Assembly: GCA_011772495.1 (NCBI GenBank)
Contig: WVZL01000019.1
Coordinates: forward strand, 330-62,785
Reading direction: 5' to 3'
Length of the DNA stretch: 62,456 bases
From: Candidatus Aminicenantota bacterium
GTDB lineage: Bacteria; Acidobacteriota; Aminicenantia; Aminicenantales; Aminicenantaceae
Below are positions 46,538 through 55,352 of this stretch, piece after piece. Under the pieces are notes generated by a model. That model did not search any database and was not told where the DNA came from. It saw only the letters and a program-made list of their open reading frames with translations. The translations under genes were made by a program, and so were the position numbers. Numbering within the stretch: position 1 is the stretch's first letter; every line of letters begins with the position of its first letter.

Positions 46538-46954
46538 TCAAGGATTATCCTTAATCAGATCATATGATTTTCTGAGCAGGCTCATCAGGCTGGCGTTCAC
46601 GTCTTCTGGGCCGTTCAGAACAGCAAAATGAAGCACTCTGTTCCTAGAGATTCTAAAGTTCTTATAAACTGGAGTTGCGTTGACTTCGCTTCCCAATTGG
46701 AACTCGATTTCTATTTTCGTTTTTTTGGGCCTGATGGACAAAAAAGTAGAGACAGCCTTTACCTGGATCGAAGTTTTCACCGGATTTAGCGTGATTTCTC
46801 CAAACTTTCTTAGCTCTTTCATCAATTTGTCAAAAGCGGCTCTAACCTGAGGGGACTTGTTCAGTAAATGAGCCTCCACCTCAACCCGGGCACAAGAGTG
46901 GGCTTGATTCTTGTTTCTAAATTCTTTTTTACAGTTAGGACAGATCCAGGTCAT
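46538..46954 (-). CDS. DUF5655-like protein with N-terminal zinc ribbon
   Basis: A 138-residue protein. CPNCKKEFRNKNQAHSC at the start looks like a zinc-binding knuckle, followed by a DUF5655 domain of about 110 residues (AAFDKLMKELRKFGEITL, TFLSIRPKKTKIEIEF, VLHFAVLNGPEDVNASL). I use ATG 46954; a TTG at 46963 is the alternative, with neither strongly supported. The family role is unknown. The gene sits between the SH3-STN gene and the nucleosidase-like gene on one strand. Confidence 0.7.
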   Translation of the reverse strand: MTWICPNCKKEFRNKNQAHSCARVEVEAHLLNKSPQVRAAFDKLMKELRKFGEITLNPVKTSIQVKAVSTFLSIRPKKTKIEIEFQLGSEVNATPVYKNFRISRNRVLHFAVLNGPEDVNASLMSLLRKSYDLIKDNP

Positions 46955-46995
46955 TCTAAACAACCAAGCAATAATTGTTCACTATATTGATGTCT

Positions 46996-47751
46996 TTATT
47001 GCTGCTTTTTCAAGCTGTCAAGAATACGGAGGAGCCAACCTCCCCTGAGAAAATCTTCTAAAACAGGGTAGAGAATCATCAAGGCTTTCTTCCAGTTGGC
47101 CTTGATTTCCTCAGCGACTTTTTCTCCCGCCTTATCCGTTATCACCCGGAAGGCCATAGCCTTCACTCCGTTTAGCTTGGCAGCCTTCAACACCGCCGAG
47201 CTCTCCCAGTTGCAGGCTACGGCCTGAAAGGTGGAATGCAGCTCTTCCCGTAGAGCCTTTTCCTCGACGACTCGTTCTCCGCTGGCAATGTTACCTATCA
47301 CAAAACCTGTTGATCTTTCGCTCTTAACCTGCTCTTCAAACTGATGCAGAATATCTTTTCCCTCTTCTGATAAATCAGGCAGGATAGTGCTCGTGGTCAA
47401 GTCATCGGCATAACAGGGAAACTTTTCTATCGTACAGATATCATACTCATAGGCATATTCCCCACAGACGATATCAAAAATGGCCAATTCCGGGCTCAAA
47501 GCCCCTGCGCCTCCGACATCCAGGATCATCTCAGGTTCAAACCTGTCTATGATCAGCTGGGTGGCAGAAGCACACTGAGTCTTTCCCTGCCCAGCTTGAA
47601 CGGCAATAATCTTCATTCCTTTCTCAGATCTCGAAGAAACTAGCCTGCCTGCCAGCTTGACTTCATTCGAAAGTCTCAGCCCCTCGCGACAGGTTCGATA
47701 TTCTACCGGAGCTGGACATATCACCCCAACAGTCACGACTGTATGCCTCAT
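46996..47751 (-). CDS. nucleoside phosphorylase-like/MTAN family protein
   Basis: A 251-residue member of the PNP_UDP_1 fold. The opening VGVICPAPVEY, GQGKTQCASATQLIID and DVGGAGALSPELAIFDIV match MTA/SAH nucleosidase (futalosine or MqnB-like) segments. The catalytic region is CNWESSAVLKAAKLNGV, where the usual MExA motif reads WES. It probably cleaves a nucleoside N-glycosidic bond; the substrate is unassigned. ATG 47751 has no strong site. Confidence 0.78.
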   Translation of the reverse strand: MRHTVVTVGVICPAPVEYRTCREGLRLSNEVKLAGRLVSSRSEKGMKIIAVQAGQGKTQCASATQLIIDRFEPEMILDVGGAGALSPELAIFDIVCGEYAYEYDICTIEKFPCYADDLTTSTILPDLSEEGKDILHQFEEQVKSERSTGFVIGNIASGERVVEEKALREELHSTFQAVACNWESSAVLKAAKLNGVKAMAFRVITDKAGEKVAEEIKANWKKALMILYPVLEDFLRGGWLLRILDSLKKQQ

Positions 47752-47826
47752 GTTTTTCTTGCCTCAAAGCCTTCCAGCTCATCATTAGCGTTGGATTGAA
47801 CATTTACCTCAGCCATTTTTTTTTCG

Positions 47827-48015
47827 TTAATGTGGTCTGGTTGGCTCTCCTCCTCCACTCTTACGGGTCACTGGCCAGATCGTCACCATCTCTATCTTGC
47901 CAAGCACAGAGGCAAAAATGATAATCAAGACCATCGCGCCATAAATAAAAAATGAAACAACAGGATTGAAAAACAAAATGACAATTGCGGGCAGCACTGT
48001 CGAAGTCTTGCTCAT
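47827..48015 (-). CDS. small membrane protein, 62 residues
   Basis: A 62-residue protein with two hydrophobic segments (about 8-23 and 25-38) and a basic, Gly-rich tail (RKSGGGEPTRPH). AAAGGA lies about 12 bases before ATG 48015, which is on the long side. No family is recognised. It may be a small regulator or simply part of the intergenic noise; the hydrophobic pattern favours real. Confidence 0.4.
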   Translation of the reverse strand: MSKTSTVLPAIVILFFNPVVSFFIYGAMVLIIIFASVLGKIEMVTIWPVTRKSGGGEPTRPH

Positions 48016-48100
48016 TGTTCTTAGATTCCTTTCATTTTCTTGAAGACATGAATTAAATTGCCGTATGCCTGGTCAGCTTTTAAACTCAAATCGACTCGAG

Positions 48101-48117
48101 GTGATGTCAGACATCAC
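48101..48117. promoter_or_regulatory. palindrome, candidate operator
   Basis: GTGATGTC, one base, GACATCAC: a perfect 8-bp inverted repeat in the 333-base gap (48016-48348) between divergent genes. Weaker complementary sequences (AGCTTTTAAA and TTTTAAGCTT) flank it. It has the size and place of a dimeric repressor site. The rest of the gap shows only the promoter noted at 48285. Confidence 0.45.
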
Positions 48118-48284
48118 TTTTAAGCTTAGTCGGGAAGAGTGTTTGGATTTTACTCACCACGGTTTTTTTCCCTTTACATTCTATCTTATTAACCTGATTA
48201 CTTTGATAGGTATTACCATGGGAAAAATCTGAAGTCAAACGAAATCTGGGGGAATTAAAATAAAGATGATTTTTTAAAAAAATA

Positions 48285-48313
48285 TTGAATTATTCCTATA
48301 ATTTCTATAGAAT
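48285..48313 (+). promoter_or_regulatory. candidate sigma70 promoter for DUF2769 gene
   Basis: TTGAAT at 48285-48290, 17 bases, TAGAAT at 48308-48313, about 25 bases before the ribosome site TGAGGAAAG of the gene at 48349. Confidence 0.4.
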
Positions 48314-48348
48314 ATGTAGAATAAATTTGACTCATTGAGGAAAGAAAG

Positions 48349-48768
48349 ATGAAAAGAAGAGAGTTTTTTGAGAAAAGTGGCTGCGCCATAGCTGGAATCG
48401 CTCTGACCGGTGTCGGCTTGAAAGCTGACATGCACGGAACAGAAAAAGACCGGAAAGCAATGGTTAAGAAGATACTGATGGAAAAAATGGGAAAAACGGA
48501 AGCCGAGGCTGAGGCCATGCTTGCTGAGATGGAAAAGAAGCTCCCCATGGTCAAACAAATGTGCGTCTGCAAGACCTGCCCGACTTATGTGGCCAACGAG
48601 ACCGCGGTAGGTTTTTGCCATCCCCTTATCGGCAAGAGCAAGATCATCACTGCCGAGAAAGGCTGCAATTGTCCGACCTGTCCCGTCTATAAGAAAATGG
48701 AACTCAAGAACGGCTATTACTGCACCCGGAAGTCAGAGATGGAACAGGAGCTGGCCAAGAAAGCCTAA
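48349..48768 (+). CDS. Tat-signal DUF2769-like cysteine-rich protein
   Basis: A 139-residue protein with a Tat-type signal (KRREFFEKSGCAIAGIALTG), then a helical linker and a cysteine-rich module of about 60 residues. The module shows CVCKTCPTY, GFCHPL, CNCPTCPVY and YYCTRKSE, which match DUF2769. The four Cys pairs suggest an iron-sulfur or zinc site; export folded by Tat fits a bound cofactor. TGAGGAAAG precedes ATG 48349. It ends base to base with the convergent gene at 48769. Confidence 0.72.
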   Translation: MKRREFFEKSGCAIAGIALTGVGLKADMHGTEKDRKAMVKKILMEKMGKTEAEAEAMLAEMEKKLPMVKQMCVCKTCPTYVANETAVGFCHPLIGKSKIITAEKGCNCPTCPVYKKMELKNGYYCTRKSEMEQELAKKA

Positions 48769-50040
48769 TTAAAATTTTCTGATCATAACTGCTGGTAGAT
48801 AACCTTGTTGTTCTGGGGAACCTTGATAGGTGTCATAGATAAAGCCAGAACGGGCTAACGACTTGTTCGTGTACCCAAAGAAGTAATGCCACAGCATATT
48901 GAAGGTCTCCTTATAGTTGACATTATTTTTAACGGCAGTTATGTCTTTTAGGTCACTCTTTATCTGTTCATAATAGGCCTCTGTCCAATTCAGAATCTCT
49001 TGATTGACTATTCCCTGGATCCTGGTCAACATTCCTCGATCCGCTCCACTGAAAACAGGAACGGCTAAGAAATAGACTTTGTCTTTAACAGCCACGTAAT
49101 TTATCTTTATCAAAAGATCCAGAATATGCTCCAGTTCTTCTGCGTCAATCGAGGATGATTTCTGAACCTCTTCAAAAATGGAGGGCATTTTTTTCAATAC
49201 ATGGAGAACTTCTCCAATTTTTTTCATTAAATTATCGACTTGGTCACCGAGTACGGTCTTCAACTCATCTCTGTATAATTCTGGCATTAGTAAGGATAAA
49301 CTTCCTCCTAATCCCGACAATATATCTGGAAAGCCGTATCTTTTGGTTCCTGTATCATGATCCCCGAAGGTCATGAACATCGTACCGTTTATACTCTCAG
49401 AGTGGCATCCCCAATACATTTCTTTCAAAGAAAATTCAGTGACCTCTTCAGCGTTCAAGATATAATGATTGCCTCCAGGCTTTTCAGGCTCATGAATGAT
49501 ATAGTCCTTCTCGGCCAGGAGCTCCAGAGCCCCAAGGTCAAGGCACAGACAGCCAACAGCAATGAAAGCCAACTTGTCTTTCCCTATGCCCGAGGGCTGG
49601 TATTCCTCGAGCAATTCATATATCTGGTCTTTGTTCTTGAGTATGCTTTCAGCCAAAAACTGGCCATATTTCTCTGCGACTTCCATGATCTTGGCTTCAT
49701 CATTCTCGGTAAATAAGGGAAAGTTCAAGTAATAAAGCTCTCCCTCTTGTTTGATGATTTCCAATCGGATAAGATCTTCGAATTTAGTCTTCGAATCGCT
49801 CAATCGAGATTCAATTTCTTCCTTTTTCAGGGGAGAATCTGCCATTTCCAGGAGCAAGAGCTTTACCTGCTTTGGACTGCAGACAACAAAGGGATTGAAT
49901 TGGGGATCATCCGCGACGCTTCCCACGATGGCAATCTGAAGCTTTCTCTCCTTCTGGCTGGAGCCGATGTCTTGGACAATGACTAAAGCCAAGAACAGAA
50001 GGGAAAAAAGTGTAATCCTGTGGCTCATCTTCCTAGACAT
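48769..50040 (-). CDS. exported protein with two winged-helix-like repeats
   Basis: A 423-residue protein: signal peptide (SHRITLFSLLFLALVIV), then two similar modules, about 40-125 (QVKLLLLEMADSPLKKEEIE..., ELYYLNFPLFTEND) and about 275-350 (HVLKKMPSIFEEV..., KVYFLAVPVFSGAD). Each looks like a winged helix (helix, helix, wing) but lies outside the cytoplasm. A central region carries CLCLDLGAL and GCHSESING. AGGAGG is 7 bases before ATG 50040. The function is unknown; protein-protein contact by the winged helices is an inference. Confidence 0.7.
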   Translation of the reverse strand: MSRKMSHRITLFSLLFLALVIVQDIGSSQKERKLQIAIVGSVADDPQFNPFVVCSPKQVKLLLLEMADSPLKKEEIESRLSDSKTKFEDLIRLEIIKQEGELYYLNFPLFTENDEAKIMEVAEKYGQFLAESILKNKDQIYELLEEYQPSGIGKDKLAFIAVGCLCLDLGALELLAEKDYIIHEPEKPGGNHYILNAEEVTEFSLKEMYWGCHSESINGTMFMTFGDHDTGTKRYGFPDILSGLGGSLSLLMPELYRDELKTVLGDQVDNLMKKIGEVLHVLKKMPSIFEEVQKSSSIDAEELEHILDLLIKINYVAVKDKVYFLAVPVFSGADRGMLTRIQGIVNQEILNWTEAYYEQIKSDLKDITAVKNNVNYKETFNMLWHYFFGYTNKSLARSGFIYDTYQGSPEQQGYLPAVMIRKF

Positions 50041-50092
50041 GATTGTACCTCCTACCTAAAAATGTGACGCTCATCTAAAAATAAGAATGAAA

Positions 50093-52243
50093 CTAGGGCA
50101 TAGCTGCCTTGATGCGTTCCGGTGTCATCGGCATTTGGAAGACACGGGCGCCGACGGCGTCATAAATCGCCTCGGCAATCACCGCCCCCATGCAAACGAT
50201 AGCGGGTTCTCCCCCTCCCTGAGGAGTCGCCTCCCTGTCATCGATCACAATAGTCTCTATCTTAGGAGTCCAGGAAAATCTCGGGATTTCATAGGTATCA
50301 AAATTCAGGTCAAATATCTCTCCACCCTTGAAATGGATGTCTTCTTTTAGGGCGTAACCCAGGCCCATGGTGATACAACCTTCCATCTGTATTTTAGCAC
50401 CCGCAGGATTGATGCATAATCCCATATCCTGGGCACAGACGACCCGCTTCACCTTCACCTGCCCTGTTTTCTTGTCGACTTCCACTTCAGCCATATGGGC
50501 CAGATAAGTGCCAGAATCCCTGCCACCAGCAATTCCATAACCCCGGCCACTGGGAGCTTTAGCAGGCTTCCATCCGAATTTTTTAGCAGCTGCCTTTAAA
50601 ACCCGGATCATCCTTTTATCTTTCAGGTTTTTCAACCGGAACTCCAGAGGGTCAATCCCAGCTTTGGCGGCCATGATATTGATATGAGACTCTCGGGCAA
50701 AAGTGTTGGTGTTATTGGCAGGAGCGCGCCAGGCACCGGTCCCGAACGGGTGAGAACCAGGGGTTCTCCTCCACACGCTGCCAAAAGCCATGGTGCGATG
50801 ATGGGGTATATCATAGAAGTGCTCTGAGCCTCTTGATCCAGCAAAGTAAACACCGTAATCCCACAGGGTCACAAGAGCTGAGCCGTTAATACCGGCCTTT
50901 ATCTTGACTACCGCGGCCGGACGGAAGGTGTCATAGAAAAATTCCTCGGCCCTTGTCCAGGTAACCTGGACAGGCTTGCCACTCAACTTTGCCAACCTTG
51001 CGGCTTCCACGCCTTGTTGATTGCGGGTTTTCCCTCCGAATCCTCCTCCTACAAACGGTGGGATAATGCGGACATTTTTTTCAGGTAAACCCAGTACCGA
51101 AGCCACGTCTCCCTTGAGGGGGAAGGGTGTTTGGGTCGAAGCCCATATTGTGGCTTTATCACCTTCGACTTTGGCAAGAGCTGTATGGGTTTCGATAGTC
51201 GCATGGGCTACATAGCCGTCGAGATAGGTCTCTTCAACCACAACCTTGGAGATTTCTTCTCCTTTGGCCAGGTTTCCTCCCTCGGATACCACATCTCCTT
51301 CAGGAGCGACCTTGATAAGGTGGCCAAAGATGTTTTTTTCGTCCACCTTGACTACAGGCTTCATCCACTGGGCTTGGATCTGTTTTAAGGCCTCTGCTGC
51401 CTGCTCAGGGTCTTCGTGCAGGACAGCGATAAGATCATCATCCTCGATGACTCGAGTGCCTTTGACTTTTTTGGCTCCGGATGTATCCACGCTCGTCAAT
51501 TTAGCGCCATGGGCAGGAGGTCTTAAGATCCTTGCGTAGAGCATGCCTGGTTCCCGAAGGTCTCCGGCGAACTTGGCTTTCCCGGTGACTTTTTCCATAG
51601 CATCCCTGTGCAAGACCGGCTTTCCTACGATCGTGAAATCCGAGGGCTTTTCCAAGACCGCTTCTCCCTTCAGCCGCCTGGCGATCTTCTTTCCTTTGGT
51701 GAGCTGAGCATAACTGACTTTCTTCTGCCGCTGAGACTCATGATACACAACTCCTTCTTTAACCTTAAGTTGGGAAGGAGACGCCTGCAGGTGTTCAGCG
51801 GCCAGCTCGATCAGGACTGCCCGGGCCTCTGCAGCCGCTGCTCTCAAAGGGGGCCCGAAAAACCGGGTGGTCATCGAGCCGTACGTTCCTCTGTCATAAG
51901 GACAAAGATCGGTATCCCCCATCACCATATCCACCACATCCAGGGGAACCTCGAGTTCATCGGCCAGCATCTGCGCCAGTGAAGTGATCACACCCTGACC
52001 CAACTCGACTTTTCCTGTGAAGCAGGAAACTCGACCATCTTCGCCGATCCTGAGAAAGGCATTGAAATCATCAGGGAGAGCTTCACCTCTCCGTCGTTGA
52101 GCCTCCAGAATAAGTGGATCGCCGACAGAGAATAAGATGACAACGCCTCCTCCCAGGAGCTTGAGGAACTCTCGACGTGAAAGAGGGGGAAGGATTCCTA
52201 TGTCTTTAAAATCAAGGTCCAGATATTCATCGTCTTTCATCAT
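50093..52243 (-). CDS. molybdenum hydroxylase large subunit (IorB-like), Tat signal
   Basis: A 716-residue member of the xanthine dehydrogenase/aldehyde oxidase family. A Tat signal (SRREFLKLLGGG) is followed by a molybdopterin-binding large subunit like IorB: VELGQGVITSLAQMLADEL, PFVGGGFGGKTRNQQGVEA and the end AIVCMGAVIAEAIYDAVG. The Tat signal would export the complex folded. Two adjacent ATGs (52243, 52240) overlap the small-subunit stop; AGGAGG lies upstream. Together with the next gene it forms a two-subunit enzyme with no FAD subunit. The substrate is unknown (N-heterocycle or aldehyde). Confidence 0.85.
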   Translation of the reverse strand: MMKDDEYLDLDFKDIGILPPLSRREFLKLLGGGVVILFSVGDPLILEAQRRRGEALPDDFNAFLRIGEDGRVSCFTGKVELGQGVITSLAQMLADELEVPLDVVDMVMGDTDLCPYDRGTYGSMTTRFFGPPLRAAAAEARAVLIELAAEHLQASPSQLKVKEGVVYHESQRQKKVSYAQLTKGKKIARRLKGEAVLEKPSDFTIVGKPVLHRDAMEKVTGKAKFAGDLREPGMLYARILRPPAHGAKLTSVDTSGAKKVKGTRVIEDDDLIAVLHEDPEQAAEALKQIQAQWMKPVVKVDEKNIFGHLIKVAPEGDVVSEGGNLAKGEEISKVVVEETYLDGYVAHATIETHTALAKVEGDKATIWASTQTPFPLKGDVASVLGLPEKNVRIIPPFVGGGFGGKTRNQQGVEAARLAKLSGKPVQVTWTRAEEFFYDTFRPAAVVKIKAGINGSALVTLWDYGVYFAGSRGSEHFYDIPHHRTMAFGSVWRRTPGSHPFGTGAWRAPANNTNTFARESHINIMAAKAGIDPLEFRLKNLKDKRMIRVLKAAAKKFGWKPAKAPSGRGYGIAGGRDSGTYLAHMAEVEVDKKTGQVKVKRVVCAQDMGLCINPAGAKIQMEGCITMGLGYALKEDIHFKGGEIFDLNFDTYEIPRFSWTPKIETIVIDDREATPQGGGEPAIVCMGAVIAEAIYDAVGARVFQMPMTPERIKAAMP

Positions 52244-52716
52244 CTTCCTCCTCTCATTTCTCGGGCTGCATCCTGAATGGCCTGAACAATGCGCTGGTAA
52301 GACGCGCACCGGCAGAGGTTTTCATCCATGCCGTCTTTAATTTCTTTAAGAGTCGGCCGAGAGTTTTTTATCAATAAGTCATAAGCATTGAGAATCATAC
52401 CAGGAGTACAGTATCCACACTGCAGGGCGTCGTGCTTGATGAATGCCTTTTGCAGGGGATGGAGATCGCCGTTCTTGGCCAAACCTTCAATGGTTGTGAC
52501 TTTTTTCCCGTCAACATCTTTTACTGGTAGCTGACAGGAGCGCACAGCTTCGTTATTGACTAGCACAGTGCAGGCTCCGCAACAACCCTCACCGCAACCG
52601 AATTTTGTTCCAGTAAGACCGAAATCTGTACGCAATACCCACAAGAGCATTCGCTCTCGGTCCACGGTCAGGCTTTTCGCTTGACCGTTGAGCTTGAAAC
52701 GGATTGTCTTACTCAT
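52240..52716 (-). CDS. molybdenum hydroxylase small subunit (2Fe-2S), IorA-like
   Basis: A 158-residue protein with both 2Fe-2S clusters: plant-type CGEGCCGACTVL (about 41-52) with a later Cys in SCQL, and the C-terminal CGYCTPGM and CRCASYQR. It matches the IorA/CoxS type. It overlaps the large-subunit gene by an ATGA-type junction, so translation is coupled. It carries electrons from the Mo site onward to an unidentified acceptor. Confidence 0.9.
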   Translation of the reverse strand: MSKTIRFKLNGQAKSLTVDRERMLLWVLRTDFGLTGTKFGCGEGCCGACTVLVNNEAVRSCQLPVKDVDGKKVTTIEGLAKNGDLHPLQKAFIKHDALQCGYCTPGMILNAYDLLIKNSRPTLKEIKDGMDENLCRCASYQRIVQAIQDAAREMRGGR

Positions 52717-52740
52717 TCAGCCCTCCTTCCAGAATATCGG

Positions 52741-53433
52741 TCAGAAAGAGACATCGATTATTCCGGTCATTCGCAGGAGCGTGATGATGGCCAAGCATAG
52801 TATCAGGACTGCAGGAGAGAGGATGTAATAGAGCATACTCATGGCTCGAGCTTTGAGCAAACGAATCTCAAAGGATTCCAGTTTTACTCCCACCCAAAAG
52901 CCCAGCGGAACAGTGACCAAAGATACCAGCACTGCAAAGTGAATATAATAGAGAGATAGGGGATAACCTGTGCCAGGGACAACGCAAGCAGGAACTCCGG
53001 TGGCGTATTTAACCAGGGGGAATAGATTCACAGCCAATACTGTTGCCATGCCGCCGAGAACAGCCTGTCCAGCAGGTTTCTTAATAAGCTTTTCTGAAAC
53101 GACATAGAGAAGAATGATAAAAGCGATCGCCTCCATGAAAAAGGCGAAAATCGGATTGCCGATGGCTCCATGCCCGAGAGGAAGAGAAAGAAGCAGGGCG
53201 TCGAACATCTTGAAAAACGAGGCCAGCACGACCATCAGGAACACTCCCAGGATCCTTCTAGAAACTACCCAGCCGGCAGCCATAAAAAAGAGCGCGACAC
53301 CGGTCATGATCGAGCCGGAAACAAAGGCCGCACAGCTCCGCAATCCCATACCCAGGGCAGCCTCAGAAAGACCCCACACGGAACCAAGAACAACAATCAA
53401 ACCCAGGTAAGATTTTGGACTGTTTTTATCCAT
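52741..53433 (-). CDS. multispan membrane protein in molybdenum hydroxylase operon
   Basis: A 230-residue membrane protein with about seven hydrophobic segments, starting YLGLIVVLGSVWGLSEAALG. It is followed 24 bases later by the 2Fe-2S subunit gene on the same strand. ATG 53433 follows GGAGGG with 4 bases; an ATG at 53445 is also possible. No family is recognised. Given the exported enzyme, it may pass on electrons, anchor the complex or transport its substrate, but this is position-based guesswork. Confidence 0.65.
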   Translation of the reverse strand: MDKNSPKSYLGLIVVLGSVWGLSEAALGMGLRSCAAFVSGSIMTGVALFFMAAGWVVSRRILGVFLMVVLASFFKMFDALLLSLPLGHGAIGNPIFAFFMEAIAFIILLYVVSEKLIKKPAGQAVLGGMATVLAVNLFPLVKYATGVPACVVPGTGYPLSLYYIHFAVLVSLVTVPLGFWVGVKLESFEIRLLKARAMSMLYYILSPAVLILCLAIITLLRMTGIIDVSF

Positions 53434-53770
53434 ATTTCCCTCCATGTCACTGAAAGAATGTTTTCACAAGAATTCTGATGAATTATATTTCTCTTTTTCT
53501 TTTTTGGCAAAGGTTAATTTTAGACAGGTATAAAATCAGAGAATAAGTCATACTAGCCAATCCTGAGGATGCCTTAAGGCAGGAATAAACTTAGAACTCA
53601 AGGTGTAATATTAGGCACAAAAAAGCTTACCAGAATAGAGCTGTTAAAAGATAAAGCGAGCGTTTTTTCCCACCTCAGCGAATGGTTATGCTGCCATGTT
53701 AAAACCACGCTAGCACATCCCCCGGTGAGAAGTCGATAATCGGGATTATTATTCTCTTGTGCAGACGCTG
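53434..53770. other. gene-free interval
   Basis: About 337 bases between two minus-strand genes. A short minus-strand frame at 53598-53798 overlaps the DinB-like gene end and has no ribosome site. Nothing else was recognised. Confidence 0.5.
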
Positions 53771-54253
53771 CTATCGGGCCTCTGATCTCTTTGCCCATTC
53801 CTCGATTTCTGCTCTATGTGCATCATAATCGTCGATGAGTTCATCGACACTATTCTTAATGGTAATGACAGCCCCTTGATGCCTCACACCGTAGTCACGA
53901 TCCCATTCACTAGAATCTATTGATTGCAGGAATCTTTGTAGCTCTTGAGTCGTGGTCCGGAGTTCATCGAGCAGTTCTTGTTTGTTCGTGGAAGAGTACT
54001 TGCGGACAAGCACAGCGTTCACCTTGCTGTAATTCTCGCCAGGATCGACGTCATAAAAGGGAAGTTCACTTCTCTTTATTTGCTTGCTTCCTTCTATCAT
54101 GTAAAGGTTCCAGCCGGTCAAATGAGCCACAATGTCTCTCGGTGACCAGCCATTAAGTTTCTTGAGGAATAATTCTTCTTCCAGAGAAGCAACGCTTCGT
54201 ACGAACTCCTCGACCCTAAGGCCTAATCTGGTAACCTGCGCTTCGATCGTCAT
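53771..54253 (-). CDS. DinB/ClbS-like protein
   Basis: A 160-residue four-helix protein: EEFVRSVASLEEELFLKKL, NGWSPRDIVAHLTGWNLYMI and DELIDDYDAHRAEIEEWAKR. The WSPRDIVAHLTGW motif (metal-binding His in H.TGW) and the C-terminal DYDAHR are typical of DinB/ClbS folds. ClbS protects against colibactin-like genotoxins; others transfer thiols. ATG 54253 starts the conserved fold. It is not obviously in an operon. Confidence 0.72.
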   Translation of the reverse strand: MTIEAQVTRLGLRVEEFVRSVASLEEELFLKKLNGWSPRDIVAHLTGWNLYMIEGSKQIKRSELPFYDVDPGENYSKVNAVLVRKYSSTNKQELLDELRTTTQELQRFLQSIDSSEWDRDYGVRHQGAVITIKNSVDELIDDYDAHRAEIEEWAKRSEAR

Positions 54254-54687
54254 AACTGCACCTTCAAATCAAGAAGCCTGTAGCTTCAGATTTGAGAACA
54301 ATGCAATATCCTATCAATATGCTTATCATATTGCAATCAAGATATCTAAGAACTTAGATAGCCCGAGAATGACAGGACCAGGATCTTAAGATGTCGTTAA
54401 ATGCAATATGCGGCTGCATTTTAGTCGATGAGGCGACAATGAAGGCAATAATCTTTCATATGAGAAGTAGCCCTCAACGTGGTATGAAAAATGGGGGGCA
54501 TATCCGATAGAATTGATTGCGACAATATAAAGTATCTTAAAGGAGCCATACTTCCTAGCCTTTTCTTCGAGTGCATTTCGTATGTTCTCGTATAAATTCT
54601 GTTAAAAATTAAACGGCCGGGTCTGTATTAACTACTGTTCGAGATGATGATATTACAAGAGTTATAACTGGACGGTAGTGAATTCAG
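54254..54687. other. gene-free interval with small inverted repeats
   Basis: About 434 bases. TGCAATAT (54302-54309) with ATATTGCA (54328-54335), and AAATGCA (54399-54405) with TGCATTT (54415-54421), give two short inverted repeats sharing a TGCA core. No gene is supported. Confidence 0.4.
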
Positions 54688-55326
54688 TTATTTAATGACT
54701 TCCCTGAGACTAGCTTCAAGCCTTTCACCGCCATCAGTCAAGACTTCCTTAACTTCACCGGAAAACATTCCGCCCATCATGCCAATGTTCATGGCCGCGA
54801 TTTCGACAGACCTGTCTTTTTTTTCATAAACCGAGACTCCCATGGGCATCATGACGGACATTGCCTTTTTTTCATCATTTTGAATAATGGAGTATCCGCC
54901 CTGGGAATTGCAAAAATACAAAATTTTTAGCCTTGTCATTTCTTTTATGCCAGAGTTTATATACTCCTGCTGCAGGTTTCTGACATCTGGTATCGTCCAT
55001 CCGTTATTTAGAGCATTTTGATGAAGCTTATCAACAGTTTCATCGAATCCAAATCTACTGACATATGTCTTAAACATCATCTTCTGCATCAGGTTTACTT
55101 CCCCGATCTTTTGAAGAAGTTTTTTTACGGTTTCCTTTTCGCCAAGCGCTTCCTTAAAAAATTTAATAAGATCATCAGCCGAAAGGTCCTTGAGCATATT
55201 CCCCATCATTTTGGGCATCAGCTCATTCATGTCTATGCCTTCCATCATAAGAGGCATCATGTTTATCATCATTTCTTTTCTCTTCTTCTTACCCATCATT
55301 TTGACCATAATGTCCATCATTCCCAT
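54688..55326 (-). CDS. methionine-rich protein with DUF302 domain
   Basis: A 212-residue protein. The N-terminus (about 1-45) is methionine-rich (MGMMDIMVKMMGKKKRKEMM) with about 29 Met in total. The middle is helical, and the C-terminal third (SVMMPMGVSVYEKKDRSVEI, AAMNIGMMGGMF) matches DUF302, a small ferredoxin-like domain. The start ATG follows AAGGAGG with suitable spacing. It shares its first 45 residues' pattern with the next gene (MGMMD..M, MMEGID.NELMP), so the pair came from one ancestor module. Metal (copper) binding or oxidant scavenging by Met is an inference. Confidence 0.72.
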   Translation of the reverse strand: MGMMDIMVKMMGKKKRKEMMINMMPLMMEGIDMNELMPKMMGNMLKDLSADDLIKFFKEALGEKETVKKLLQKIGEVNLMQKMMFKTYVSRFGFDETVDKLHQNALNNGWTIPDVRNLQQEYINSGIKEMTRLKILYFCNSQGGYSIIQNDEKKAMSVMMPMGVSVYEKKDRSVEIAAMNIGMMGGMFSGEVKEVLTDGGERLEASLREVIK

Positions 55327-55352
55327 TTACTTTTCCTCCTTATATATTCAGG

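Noticed and set aside
46538-46963. TTG 46963 as the start of the DUF5655 gene
   Set aside because: ATG 46954 is in frame and equally placed, and a TTG start needs a ribosome site that is not there.
48255-48621. Minus-strand frames across the DUF2769 gene
   Set aside because: They are shadows of the well-supported plus-strand gene with its Tat signal and cysteine motifs.
53598-53798. Minus-strand frame of 66 codons beside the DinB-like gene
   Set aside because: It overlaps the DinB-like gene end, lacks a ribosome site and has no recognisable family.
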